Shown piece by piece: positions 5,989 to 13,027 of a stretch of DNA of 14,345 bases (position 1 is its first letter; each line of letters begins with the position of its first letter). Source of the stretch: an uncultured Christensenella sp. (GTDB lineage: Bacteria; Bacillota; Clostridia; Christensenellales; Borkfalkiaceae); the NCBI GenBank assembly GCA_910586065.1, contig CAJUGI010000004.1:52899-67243 (forward strand), read 5' to 3'. The position numbers and the translations under genes were made by a program. Below the pieces are notes generated by a model that saw only the letters and a list, made by a program, of their open reading frames with translations, ran no database searches and had not been told where the DNA came from.

Positions 5989-6252
5989 ATGCGCTCGATT
6001 ATTGAAAAAATTTACGAAGCCGAACACCCGTCATGTGAAAATATAGCCGACAACGAAAATTATAAAAAAAGTTTAACCGAGTTTTGTAGATTTGCAGAAA
6101 ACTTTAAAGCCGGTTTAACCGAAAAACAAAAAGAGATTTTTGAAAAACTTGAAGAACTCCACGACGATTTGGAATATGAAACAGGAGTATCCAGATACGT
6201 TGCGGGATTTAAATTTGGTCTAAAGGTTGGTATGGAAATAACCGAAGATTAA
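5989..6252 (+). CDS. DUF6809-like small protein
   Basis: The 87-residue helical protein has an N-terminal helix (MRSIIEKIYEAE), a central acidic coiled helix (LTEFCRFAENFKAGLTEKQKEIFEKLEELHDDLEYETGVS) and the C-terminal hydrophobic helix YVAGFKFGLKVGMEI. The order matches small Bacillota proteins grouped as DUF6809: a short N-terminal helix, an LTxKQKxxFEKxxE core, then YxxGFKxGLxxxxE. They are common in gut Clostridia and on their mobile elements, and their role is unknown. ATG 5989 is chosen because AAGGAGG lies 6 nt upstream; an earlier in-frame TTG at 5965 overlaps nothing useful. It has its own promoter and a terminator right after the stop. Confidence 0.75.
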   Translation: MRSIIEKIYEAEHPSCENIADNENYKKSLTEFCRFAENFKAGLTEKQKEIFEKLEELHDDLEYETGVSRYVAGFKFGLKVGMEITED

Positions 6253-6268
6253 CCGAGGTTTTAAAACC

Positions 6269-6303
6269 AAGCCGCCCGCGGAAAAATCCGCGGGCGGCTT
6301 TTA
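6269..6303. terminator. Hairpin between DUF6809-like and LRR genes
   Basis: AAGCCGCCCGCGGA (6269-6282) pairs perfectly with TCCGCGGGCGGCTT (6287-6300) across AAAA, followed by TTATAATTTT on the plus side and GGTTTTAAAA on the minus side. It sits between two converging genes and can serve both. Confidence 0.85.
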
Positions 6304-6316
6304 TAATTTTAACTTT

Positions 6317-7780
6317 TTACCCGTTTATCAAATCGCCGTTTGTGCAATGGATTGTATAATCATAAGAATTGTATATCCAACCGTCCTCTTTTTCAACCGC
6401 ATCCCACTCTTCCAAAGTGCCGTCAAAATAAATATCCGCAAGGTTCCTGCAACCGCTGAAAGCCGACCTTTCAATAGTGGTTATGCTTTTGGGTATAGTT
6501 ATTCCCGTCAATTCTCTGCAACTCATAAAAGCATTGTAGCTGATAAAAGTTACGCCTTCGGGAATAGTTATGTCGGTCAAGCCCCAACACCCCGCAAAAG
6601 CATACTCGCCTATTGTCTTAACGCTGTCGGGTATTTTTATATCCGTAAGATTAGAACACATAGCGAACATATTTTCGCTTATTTCGGTTAAGCCCTTGGG
6701 CAGAGTTATGCTTGTCAAGCCTGAACATCTCGCAAAAGCGAAGCGTCCTATCGTTTTAACGCTTTCGGGAATAATTAAACTTGCAAGCCCCGTGCAGGAA
6801 TTAAATGCATAATCGCCTATTTCGGTTAGGCTTTCGGGGATGTTTATTTCGGTAAGTTTATTACAATTATAAAAAGTTCTTTCGTTTATCGCGGTTATGC
6901 CTTCGGGCAAGTTTACTGCGGTCAGTTCCGTACAACCGTAAAACGCGCCGCGACCTATAGTCGTTACGGTTTGCGGCAACGTTACGCCCGTAATACCCGC
7001 ACAGCAGTTAAATGCCGAAGCTCCCAAAGCGGTTACGCCGTCCTTAACGGAAAAACCGCCCGATACCGTTTGAGGAACGCGGAGTAAAATTGTTTTATCC
7101 TTGCTGTATAAAATGCCGTTTTCACTGCAATAGTTTTTGTTTTTATCGGAAACATTAATCCTTTCAAGGGCGGAGCAAGCGTTTAATACGTCGTCGCCTA
7201 TTTGCGTTACGCTTTCGGGAACATTTATTTCCGTCAGATTTTCACAGCCGTAAAACGCGCTGGCGCCCAAAATCGTCACCCCGTCGGGGATAGTAACGAT
7301 TGTAAGCCCGTTGCAGCCTATAAACGCGCCGTCGCCTATTTCGGTTAAGCCTTTGCCCAAAATCAGATTTTCAACGTTTGCGCAATTCCTGAACGCATAC
7401 TGCTCTATCGTTTTTAAGCTGTCCGGCAGCTTAATGCTTGTCAGTCCGTAACACCCGTAAAACGCGTCCTCTTCTATCACGGTTATACCTTCGGGCAAAG
7501 TTATGCTTTTAAGATTTGCACAGTAGAAAAACGCGTCTTCGCCGATTTTTGTTACTCCGTCGGGCAGGTTTACGCTTTCGAGCTTTCCGCACTGGAAAAA
7601 CATTCTGCCGCTTATCCCGGGCAAACGGCGCGGCAGGTTTACGCTTTTAAGATTGTCGCACAGCCCGAACGCATAATATCCGATTTCTGTCACGCTGTCG
7701 GGCACGGTCAAACTTTGAATACCGCGGCACCCATTGAACGCACCTTTATTTAACCGTGTTAGAACACCCATATATACCAT
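6317..7780 (-). CDS. BspA-type leucine-rich-repeat protein, C-terminal fragment of an interrupted gene
   Basis: This is a run of LRR_5/BspA-type repeats of 23 residues with consensus AFxGCxxLTxITIPxxVTxIGxY, about 18-19 copies, broken once by a cap module (DKNKNYCSENGILYSKDKT) and ending in WDAVEKEDGWIYNSYDYTIHC. Proteins of this kind are usually secreted or surface-attached binding proteins. The true LRR sequence begins at about 7742. The first residues of the open frame (MVYMGVLTRLNK) are encoded by the end of the inserted element, not the host gene. The N-terminal half of the same gene lies from 13613 rightwards, in the same orientation. There is no signal peptide or good ribosome site here, so the fragment is probably silent unless the element supplies a promoter. 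Confidence 0.9.
   Translation of the reverse strand: MVYMGVLTRLNKGAFNGCRGIQSLTVPDSVTEIGYYAFGLCDNLKSVNLPRRLPGISGRMFFQCGKLESVNLPDGVTKIGEDAFFYCANLKSITLPEGITVIEEDAFYGCYGLTSIKLPDSLKTIEQYAFRNCANVENLILGKGLTEIGDGAFIGCNGLTIVTIPDGVTILGASAFYGCENLTEINVPESVTQIGDDVLNACSALERINVSDKNKNYCSENGILYSKDKTILLRVPQTVSGGFSVKDGVTALGASAFNCCAGITGVTLPQTVTTIGRGAFYGCTELTAVNLPEGITAINERTFYNCNKLTEINIPESLTEIGDYAFNSCTGLASLIIPESVKTIGRFAFARCSGLTSITLPKGLTEISENMFAMCSNLTDIKIPDSVKTIGEYAFAGCWGLTDITIPEGVTFISYNAFMSCRELTGITIPKSITTIERSAFSGCRNLADIYFDGTLEEWDAVEKEDGWIYNSYDYTIHCTNGDLING
7737..7742. repeat. Probable target-site duplication, left copy
   Basis: AACGCA here and at 13607-13612 flank the insertion in direct orientation. Keeping one copy and removing the rest joins GYAF to NGCRG in frame. 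The word encodes the Ala-Phe that recurs in every LRR unit, so chance identity is possible. Confidence 0.6.
7745..7768 (-). repeat. Left terminal inverted repeat of the insertion
   Basis: On the minus strand this reads GGTGTTCTAACACGGTTAA then ATAAA, and is the inverted partner of 13585-13608. It also encodes GVLTRLNK in frame with the downstream LRR fragment. Confidence 0.75.
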
Positions 7781-7803
7781 ATTTATATGATAGGGTTAGG
7801 CGT

Positions 7804-8070
7804 CCTCCAAAATTTAGCCTTTCGGGGTGCTGTTGTAGCACGGTTCTCGTAAATGTAAACGGCAAAAAATCATCACTTAAAATAATAATGAAAGAAGTCA
7901 GACAGAAATGTTTGGCTGTTTTATTTTGCCCTAAATGCAATGATTTTTTGGTATCTATCCGTGAACATAAGCAAGTCGTTTACATTTACAGCTTGATTGG
8001 AATATTGACGAGTATTTGCCCGAACAGTGCTACACTGCCCCTTTGCCGAAAGGCTATTAAATTTTGGAGG
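7804..8070. repeat. 267-bp nested (foldback) inverted repeat at the element's left end
   Basis: The outer arms 7804-7839 and 8027-8070 are inverted copies with small indels (CCTCCAAAATTTA, GCCTTTCGG and GTAGCAC shared). Further in, GTAAATGTAAAC (7849-7860) pairs perfectly with GTTTACATTTAC (7978-7989), and AAAAAATCAT (7864-7873) with ATGATTTTTT (7940-7949). This stretch has no believable gene; long open frames across it are shadows of the symmetry. The right arm ends in TTTTGGAGG, the ribosome site of the first cargo gene. It could be a mirrored promoter region of a once-divergent gene pair, a foldback/MITE-like insert, or a single-strand replication or transfer site. Confidence 0.75.
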
Positions 8071-8080
8071 TAAAAAAGAA

Positions 8081-8380
8081 ATGAAAAAAGTAGTTTACTC
8101 AATAACAAAGGTAAACAAAGATGAGAAGTTGAAAGGTGTAGGTTATCTGGTCGAAGGTAACTTACTTATACCCTCTACTTCAAGCAAAGGTAATCCGTAC
8201 ATAAGGGTGTTTGAGGACGTTGCAGAACAATGTAAACCCATCAAGGACACCAACGAGTTCAAGGGTTACATTACGGTTGCTTACGAAAACATCCACGTAT
8301 TCAACAAAGAGAAAAATCATTACGATACATTGGATTACGTTGAAACAACCTATTACATCTGGTTCAAATACATTGATTGA
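8081..8380 (+). CDS. Unknown 99-aa protein, first gene of the cargo operon
   Basis: I do not recognise this protein. It is 99 residues, mixed alpha/beta, beginning MKKVVYSITKVNKDEKLKGVG and rich in Tyr, Val and Lys, with a C-terminal half of alternating hydrophobic residues (GYITVAYENIHVFNKE, YVETTYYIWFKYID) suggesting a beta-sheet. There is no signal peptide or membrane helix, so it is probably cytosolic. ATG 8081 has GGAGG 10 nt upstream, inside the right arm of the foldback repeat; earlier in-frame starts fall within that repeat. It is followed after 10 nt by the next gene. Confidence 0.7.
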   Translation: MKKVVYSITKVNKDEKLKGVGYLVEGNLLIPSTSSKGNPYIRVFEDVAEQCKPIKDTNEFKGYITVAYENIHVFNKEKNHYDTLDYVETTYYIWFKYID

Positions 8381-8390
8381 GGTGCTTGAA

Positions 8391-8621
8391 ATGTTTGAAT
8401 ATGATTTCTTTGACGGTGATCACTTTATCACATTCGATATAGTTGAAATAAACGATGAAACGAATACGGCATTGATAGCAATATCTAATCAAGGTCGTAT
8501 AACGCACGATATTTTCAACTTATTTGAAGATGAAAAGTTAAAAGACATTTGCGAAAATCGTTACTTTGAATTTGGCTTATATCAAGATAGAATTTACATA
8601 AACGATTTTGAGTGCTTATAA
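8391..8621 (+). CDS. Unknown 76-aa acidic protein
   Basis: No family is recognised. The 76 residues are acidic (many Asp and Glu) and look like a small alpha/beta fold: DHFITFDIVEIN and ALIAISNQ as strands, ITHDIFNLFEDEKLKDICE as a helix, then two short strands ending YINDFECL. ATG 8391 follows the previous stop by 10 nt with GAGGTG as ribosome site. A longer frame reading back to 8211 overlaps the upstream gene and is not credible. Small acidic plasmid proteins include DNA mimics and anti-defence factors, but nothing here shows such a role. Confidence 0.65.
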   Translation: MFEYDFFDGDHFITFDIVEINDETNTALIAISNQGRITHDIFNLFEDEKLKDICENRYFEFGLYQDRIYINDFECL

Positions 8622-8633
8622 GGAGTATTTCAA

Positions 8634-8750
8634 ATGGACGAAATGACTTATATGGAAATAATGAAACAAGACTATCCGAAAGACTTTGCCGATGATGACG
8701 AATTTATATCGGCATTGTTAGATTGGTGCGAAAACAAGGAGGACAGATAA
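8634..8750 (+). CDS. 38-aa acidic mini-protein
   Basis: A short frame starting MDEMTYMEIMKQDYPKDF and ending WCENKEDR sits between two operon genes. AAGGAG precedes ATG 8634 at about 8 nt. Its stop TAA overlaps the next ATG as TAATG, a typical translational-coupling arrangement, and its last codons encode the next gene's AAGGAGG. The product is acidic and helical, with no family recognised. The ribosome site, coupling and lack of spare intergenic space support it as a true gene. Confidence 0.6.
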   Translation: MDEMTYMEIMKQDYPKDFADDDEFISALLDWCENKEDR

Positions 8751-9214
8751 TGAACGTATTTATAGGCGGTTCTATCAGCTTTGACTATCTCGACTTAACC
8801 ATTACGGACGAATTAGACAAATATATGAACGGCGAACTTGAAATCTTTGTAGGCGATGCTTATGGAGTAGATAAGCTCGTTCAGAAGTATTTGGATAAAA
8901 ACGGATATCACAACGTAACGGTTTATGCAAGTAACGGACGAGCAAGAAATAATATAGGGCTTTGGAAAGTAAAAGCTATCGAAGTTCCGAGCGACGTTTA
9001 CGGCAGAGAGTTCTATACATATAAGGACTTCGCAATGAGTACCGACTGTGATTTTGGTTTTATGATATGGGACGGAAAAAGCAGAGGCACGCAAGCGAAC
9101 ATATTGCGTTTAATCAATATGAATAAAGGCGTGAACGTATATCTCCCCTACCTTCGTCAAATGAAATCTGTAAACGATTATAAAGACTATAAAAAACTTA
9201 TGGAGGAAATATGA
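8750..9214 (+). CDS. SLOG-like Rossmann-fold nucleotide-binding protein
   Basis: The 154-residue protein looks like the SLOG superfamily (DprA/LOG/YpsA-type Rossmann fold), which binds nucleotides or nucleotide-derived ligands. Visible landmarks are FIGGSIS (4-10) at the first strand-loop, FVGDAYGVDKLVQKYL (33-48) as the GDAxGxD motif with following helix, NGRARNN (62-68), KDFAMSTDCDFGFMIWDGKSRGT (92-114) with the acidic WDGKSxGT turn, and GVNVYLP (127-133). A stand-alone copy gives no substrate; SLOG domains occur in cytokinin-activating LOG enzymes, DprA and antiphage sensors. ATG 8750 has AAGGAGG about 7 nt upstream and overlaps the preceding stop (TAATG). Its stop overlaps the ardA start (ATGA), so the two are co-translated. 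Confidence 0.82.
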   Translation: MNVFIGGSISFDYLDLTITDELDKYMNGELEIFVGDAYGVDKLVQKYLDKNGYHNVTVYASNGRARNNIGLWKVKAIEVPSDVYGREFYTYKDFAMSTDCDFGFMIWDGKSRGTQANILRLINMNKGVNVYLPYLRQMKSVNDYKDYKKLMEEI

Positions 9215-9762
9215 ACAGAATTGCAATGGTAATTGGCTCATGGGGTTCGTACAACGAATGTAACGAGCGAGCGTTAGGCAGTCAATGGCTGGACTTCGAC
9301 GATTACGACGATTGGGACGAAATCGTAGAAGAACTGAAACGCGAAGGCTTCGAGCTGGACGGCATCGACGAAGAACTGTTTGTGCAGGACATCGAGGGAG
9401 TTCCCGATTCGAGCGCCGATTGGGATAACACGCACCCCAAAGAAATATTCGAGCTTATGAAGAAGTCCGGCGTGCTGGACGATGAATATAAATACGAGCT
9501 TATGGAAGCGTACTGCGAGGTTAGATCGTTCAATGAATGGTCTGACCTCGTTTCAGATTACGAAGAAAATTGGGATAGAGATATTGTCTTTTACAAAGAT
9601 AAGACAATGCTCGACGTGGCTTACGAGATTATAGACGAATGTTACAACTTGGAAAAGATGCTCGGCAGTCTTGCCAACTATTTCGACTATAACGCATTTG
9701 CAAGGGATTTGAGTTACGACGGATACACGGAAACGTCAAACGGCGTAATTGAAATTAGATAA
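9211..9762 (+). CDS. ardA: ArdA-family antirestriction protein
   Basis: ArdA proteins are elongated, highly acidic DNA mimics that occupy type I restriction-modification enzymes and protect incoming plasmids or conjugative transposons. The 183-residue length fits (Tn916 ArdA is about 166). The N-terminal domain shows GSQWLDFDDYDDWDEIVEEL and FVQDIEGVP (57-65), matching the W-[LV]-x-[FL]...HDxEG pattern. The C-terminal domain shows DVAYEIIDECYNLEKM (135-150) and NYFDYNAFARDLSYDGY (156-172) then SNGVIEI, the strongest family signature. Asp and Glu are spread along the chain as expected of B-DNA mimicry. Its start overlaps the SLOG-like stop by 4 bp with TGGAGG upstream. Codon use looks more GC-rich than neighbouring cargo genes. 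Confidence 0.93.
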   Translation: MNRIAMVIGSWGSYNECNERALGSQWLDFDDYDDWDEIVEELKREGFELDGIDEELFVQDIEGVPDSSADWDNTHPKEIFELMKKSGVLDDEYKYELMEAYCEVRSFNEWSDLVSDYEENWDRDIVFYKDKTMLDVAYEIIDECYNLEKMLGSLANYFDYNAFARDLSYDGYTETSNGVIEIR

Positions 9763-9788
9763 AAAAAATTAAAAAGGAGTTATTAAAA

Positions 9789-10239
9789 ATGGAAAACAAC
9801 ACTCAAGGCGTTAAATATCCACGACCAAAGAACATATCGGTGTTACATAGAAAGCGACGGCAACATATTTGTGTATGCTCACAACAAAAAAAGATACGGC
9901 TGGCGTTTCGATGAAGAACATTTCTTGATACGCTTTGAACCGTTACTCCCCACCGATGAAAACGCACAATGGAAGAAACGGCTGAAGCGTGCCGTGAAAC
10001 TCTGTCGTGAAAGCGGACTATGGGCGGAACTCGCTGTCGTTTGGGACAACCTTTACAAATACGTTACGCTCGACGAAAAGAAAAAGATTTACGATATGAG
10101 TTGGGATCAACGTGAAGAAGCCATTGCCTACTGTAAAGAGCATTACCCCTTTATGATTAAAACCGACAAAGACGGCAAGGACTATCTCGACACGGATTAT
10201 ATATGGGAACTGTCGCGCTGCGAACTCAAATCCATGTAG
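9789..10239 (+). CDS. Unknown cargo protein with an apparent N-terminal frameshift
   Basis: No known family. The main open frame encodes about 147 residues without an internal start before GTG 9871: IHDQRTYRCYIESDGNIFVY leads into AHNKKRYGWRFDEEHF, a Trp/Lys-rich middle (NAQWKKRLKRAVKLCRESGLW) and a C-terminus rich in charged residues (WDQREEAIAYCKEHYP). The only good start, ATG 9789 with AAAAAGGAG upstream, is in another frame and stops after 42 codons. Removing one A from the AAAA run at 9793-9796 joins them as METTLKALNIHDQRTYRCYI. This is either a real inactivating indel, a sequencing error, or recoding. A caller would report 9871-10239 with a GTG start. Confidence 0.6.
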
Positions 10240-10287
10240 TCGCATCTTTTCTTTTATATATCAAATTCTCAATAAGGAGTTAAAAAT

Positions 10288-11091
10288 ATGAAAATCTCAA
10301 CAGACAAACTTTATTACCTTTGCAACAAATATCAATGGCTGATTAGAAACAGCGGTGAGCTACATGGCAAATACTACTATATAACCACTATTCTATCGTC
10401 TTACAAAACGGGCAAACCGTTAGACCATATACAGCAGCTCGAAAGCCAAAAGAAAAGTTTTTGTAACAAAAACGGCAGTTATCCCGAATTGCGACGGTTC
10501 TTCAAAGGTCGCATAGATAAGTTCTTGGAATATGTGAAAAAGCAAGATACGAACATAGCAACATACAACGATTATTTCAATGCTTGCAACTATCTCGGCT
10601 TGGATATGACCGAAGATAAAAACGTATTCCCCCACAACTTCAAGCATTGGCACGATATGCGCATAGACCAATATCACACGGCAAAGGCAATGAAAGACGC
10701 CGAAGAACGCAAAGAACTATATGCGAAATTTGCGAGCGTTGCCGAAAAGTATCTGCCGTTACAGCGCAACAGTAATGATGCGTTTGTCGTAATCATAGCA
10801 AGAAGTCCGAGCGAACTTATACTCGAAGGCGACACACTGCATCACTGCGTGGGCCGTATGAACTACGACCAAAAGTTCGCACGCGAAGAAAGCCTTATCT
10901 TCTTTGTACGAAATGCAACCGAGCCTGCTACCCCATTCGTTACAATGGAATATTCGCTCAAAAACAAAAAGATATTACAATGCTATGGCGAACACGACAA
11001 TACACCCAGCGAAAGCGTTTTAGATTTCGTCAATAAGAAATGGCTGCCTTTCGCCAACAGACAATTAAAGAAAATACAAATAGCGGCATAA
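10288..11091 (+). CDS. PcfJ-like plasmid protein
   Basis: The C-terminal half of this 267-residue protein matches the PcfJ domain, first named from the conjugative enterococcal plasmid pCF10 and widespread on Bacillota plasmids and ICEs. Its biochemical role is unknown. Key landmarks: SPSELILEGDTLHHCVGRM (173-191) with the invariant HHCVG, then ESLIFFVRN, PFVTMEYSLKNKKILQCYGEHDNTP (216-240) and DFVNKKWLP. The N-terminal half is helical (YNDYFNACNYLGLDMTED; PHNFKHWHDMRIDQYH), as in other members, though the protein is shorter than plasmid PcfJ. ATG 10288 has AAGGAG upstream. It is the best indicator that the cargo derives from a conjugative or mobilisable element. Confidence 0.87.
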   Translation: MKISTDKLYYLCNKYQWLIRNSGELHGKYYYITTILSSYKTGKPLDHIQQLESQKKSFCNKNGSYPELRRFFKGRIDKFLEYVKKQDTNIATYNDYFNACNYLGLDMTEDKNVFPHNFKHWHDMRIDQYHTAKAMKDAEERKELYAKFASVAEKYLPLQRNSNDAFVVIIARSPSELILEGDTLHHCVGRMNYDQKFAREESLIFFVRNATEPATPFVTMEYSLKNKKILQCYGEHDNTPSESVLDFVNKKWLPFANRQLKKIQIAA

Positions 11092-11110
11092 CCGCAAAGG
11101 AGTAAAACTT

Positions 11111-11434
11111 ATGAACAATTATTACAGAATTACAGGTTACTGCGAGCAAGAAGATTTTTGCTTTATTATGGACTGCTTCGGTATGTTCGAGAAGTTGTGG
11201 CAATTCAGTTCACACTTAATTCAAAAAGGCTTAAAAGTCTTGGAAGTCGGCAACGATGCAAAGTTTATGGACGGTAATATAGACCGCATAGACGAAAACA
11301 CCGAAACTATGTTCTTACGTGCAAACGCCAAAGGCAAACCCGAATACACCACCCAGACGATAAACGGCGTTACATATAAAGCCGTAAAGGTTGCCGACAA
11401 AATCTACATACCCGACCGCACACAAACGGTTTAA
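11111..11434 (+). CDS. Unknown 107-aa protein, last gene of the cargo operon
   Basis: I cannot name a family, although the opening MNNYYRITGYCEQEDFCFIM and WQFSSHLIQKG look like small proteins carried by clostridial mobile elements. The fold appears alpha/beta: strands YYRITGYC and KVLEVG around a helix FEKLWQFSSHLIQKGL, then a C-terminal beta hairpin (QTINGVTYKAVKVADKIYIP) that could be a small binding module. There is no signal peptide. AAAGGAG precedes ATG 11111 by about 9 nt, and it follows pcfJ by 19 nt. A strong terminator follows the stop, closing the operon. Confidence 0.72.
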   Translation: MNNYYRITGYCEQEDFCFIMDCFGMFEKLWQFSSHLIQKGLKVLEVGNDAKFMDGNIDRIDENTETMFLRANAKGKPEYTTQTINGVTYKAVKVADKIYIPDRTQTV

Positions 11435-11448
11435 CCGAATACAAAGTC

Positions 11449-11484
11449 AAAGCCCGGATTCCTTTCGGAGTCTGGGCTTTTTTT
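11449..11484 (+). terminator. Rho-independent terminator of the cargo operon
   Basis: AAAGCCCGGATTCC (11449-11462) pairs with GGAGTCTGGGCTTT (11467-11480) through a TTTC loop, using two G-U wobbles, followed by a run of Ts. This is a textbook strong terminator 14 nt after the last gene. Confidence 0.92.
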
Positions 11485-11516
11485 ATGTTGAGTACAGAAA
11501 TTGAAACCGTTTATCC

Positions 11517-11545
11517 TTGATATTTTCCCTTTAACGTGCTATAAT
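11517..11545 (+). promoter_or_regulatory. Promoter of the exported cargo protein
   Basis: TTGATA (11517-11522), 17 bp, TATAAT (11540-11545). The -10 ends only four bases before ATG 11550, so transcription probably starts inside or just after that codon, which makes the start of the downstream gene uncertain. Confidence 0.75.
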
Positions 11546-11549
11546 ACTA

Positions 11550-12658
11550 ATGCTACGTCATTATTATAAACTCCTGTCTGCCTCCTATAAGGGGGTAGTC
11601 TATCGGTATTCGCAATCGGCTTATTACTGTTTATAGGCGTACTCGCTACTTGTACTCCGATATTAAAAACACACGCGGCACACGCACAAACATTTGAACA
11701 GCGTATTCCTTCCTTTGGGCTGTACTGTGAAGATAAAGCCGTGATACAATCAGGTACAATGAAATATGATTTATCCGATGCTGAAGCTATCAAGCAAGGG
11801 AAAGCCACAATACAATCGAGTTATCAAATAGCGGCTGTTAATCGCACGGTAGAATTTGAAATACCTTTTATATCGTCAGCAGAAAACGCACCGCTCTTTT
11901 CCATAACAGCAAACGAACAAAAAATCAACGGCTCAATCTGGTACGGAAACACCTTCTTTTCATCTGATGACGATACCGATTTTGAAAGCCTTATTGCCGA
12001 TACATATTCCACCGATATTGACGAAACCGCAATAGGAACACTATACACTATTACCCCCGACAATGAAACTATTTCGATTGAATTATCTTTCGCAGAAGGC
12101 AAACACAATAGTTTTATCTACGACACTTCTAATCAAATAACGGCATCAAATTCAGCAGATGGAACTAATACTTGGACATTGAAAAATGCTCAAATAAAAC
12201 AAGACTATAAATTCTTCATCGTTGGCGAAATTACCGACCACTCTTTTTCATGCAGCAGTGAATATACAACAGAAACCATTGCTTGCAAAGAGTTTATTGA
12301 TCGCCAATATGAATACTTGCAAGAGCTTTACGATGAATACGGGATTGCCGTTGATTTCCTCTACTCTATATTCAACAGAGTGTTACAAAATAGCTTAAGC
12401 GCCAAATACGATACCCTGTTCTTTAACGCCATCAATATACAGCGATTAAACGTATATAAATTTTCTCTACAGCTCGATACGGCTACACTCATCAATTACG
12501 AACTGCCCGTAGACATACAACGCAATTATGCTTTTACACCGACAATATATTTGCTTGAGCAAAAGAGTTTAGGAAACTACCCTATCCGCTACATTGCCGA
12601 ACTAGCCACTCTTGAGTTCGCTTACGGAATATTTACGCGCCAATTTCTTGTGCCTTAA
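11550..12658 (+). CDS. Exported or membrane-anchored unknown protein with a broken N-terminus
   Basis: The mature part (from GTG 11741, 305 residues) is unknown: beta-rich N-terminal half (VEFEIPFISSAENAPLFSI, ITPDNETISIELSFAEGK) and a C-terminal half with helices (EFIDRQYEYLQELYDEYG) and aromatic strands. The same frame is open back to 11591 and encodes a signal-like sequence, LSVFAIGLLLFIGVLATC then an Ala-rich THAAHAQ that resembles a signal-peptidase site, but without a start codon. ATG 11550, in another frame, would supply a basic n-region (MLRHYYKLLSASYKG) if the run of five Gs at 11591-11595 had six. So the gene seems frameshifted at a homopolymer. Calling it from 11741 would remove its signal. 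It is transcribed alone from a strong promoter. Confidence 0.6.
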
Positions 12659-12679
12659 AGTGAAAAATCCCACGCTTAC

Positions 12680-13027
12680 TTACCTCCTTTTTTTTGATTG
12701 TCGTTGTTGCTTTTTATCAAGTTTGTGCTCACGCTTCGCCTGCTTTTGGACAAGTCTTTGTTCTCGTATAGCTTGCTTTTTAGCAAGTTTGGGTTCGCGC
12801 TTCTTTTGCAGCTTATCAAGCTTGGCTTGCTTTTTGGCGAGTTTATTATTTCGCTTTTCTTGCTTCTTTTCAAGTTTCAAACGGCGTTTTTCTTGCTTGA
12901 CTTTCACTTGCTGTTCTTTGATTTTCTGCTTTTGATAACGCCGATCTTCTTTGTCGATTTTCTTAAACGACTTCTTCATATTCTTAAAAATATAATTGAG
13001 TATTTTATCGTTGAATTTGTCCGGCAC
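12680..13027 (-). CDS. Lysine-rich coiled-coil protein with 11-residue repeats, probably 5'-truncated
   Basis: The 115-residue frame is extremely basic. A short N-terminal part (PDKFNDKILNYIFKNMKKSFKKID) leads to about 80 residues of K/Q/R/E with almost no other side chains. Near the C-terminus three 11-residue units align: REPKLAKKQAI, REQRLVQKQAK, REHKLDKKQQR, with Leu at a fixed place. An 11-residue period suits a long straight coiled coil or a nucleic-acid-binding rod. The only starts are GTG 13027 or ATG 12979, and neither has a ribosome site. The frame is open to about 13100 and reads sensibly upstream (KYYETFSHTLDTADFVPDKF), so the true 5' end seems lost. Low-complexity composition could also inflate a chance frame. 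Confidence 0.5.
   Translation of the reverse strand: MPDKFNDKILNYIFKNMKKSFKKIDKEDRRYQKQKIKEQQVKVKQEKRRLKLEKKQEKRNNKLAKKQAKLDKLQKKREPKLAKKQAIREQRLVQKQAKREHKLDKKQQRQSKKRR

Noticed and set aside
7756..8073. Plus-strand frame of 105 residues across the foldback repeat
   Set aside because: It runs through the inverted-repeat arms, has no ribosome site and its content follows the symmetry of the repeat; the first real gene starts at 8081.
12602..12673. Minus-strand 23-codon frame starting GTG 12671 after AGGAGG
   Set aside because: The ribosome-like AGGAGG is the AGG AGG codons ending the lysine-rich gene, and the frame lies antisense inside the exported-protein gene.
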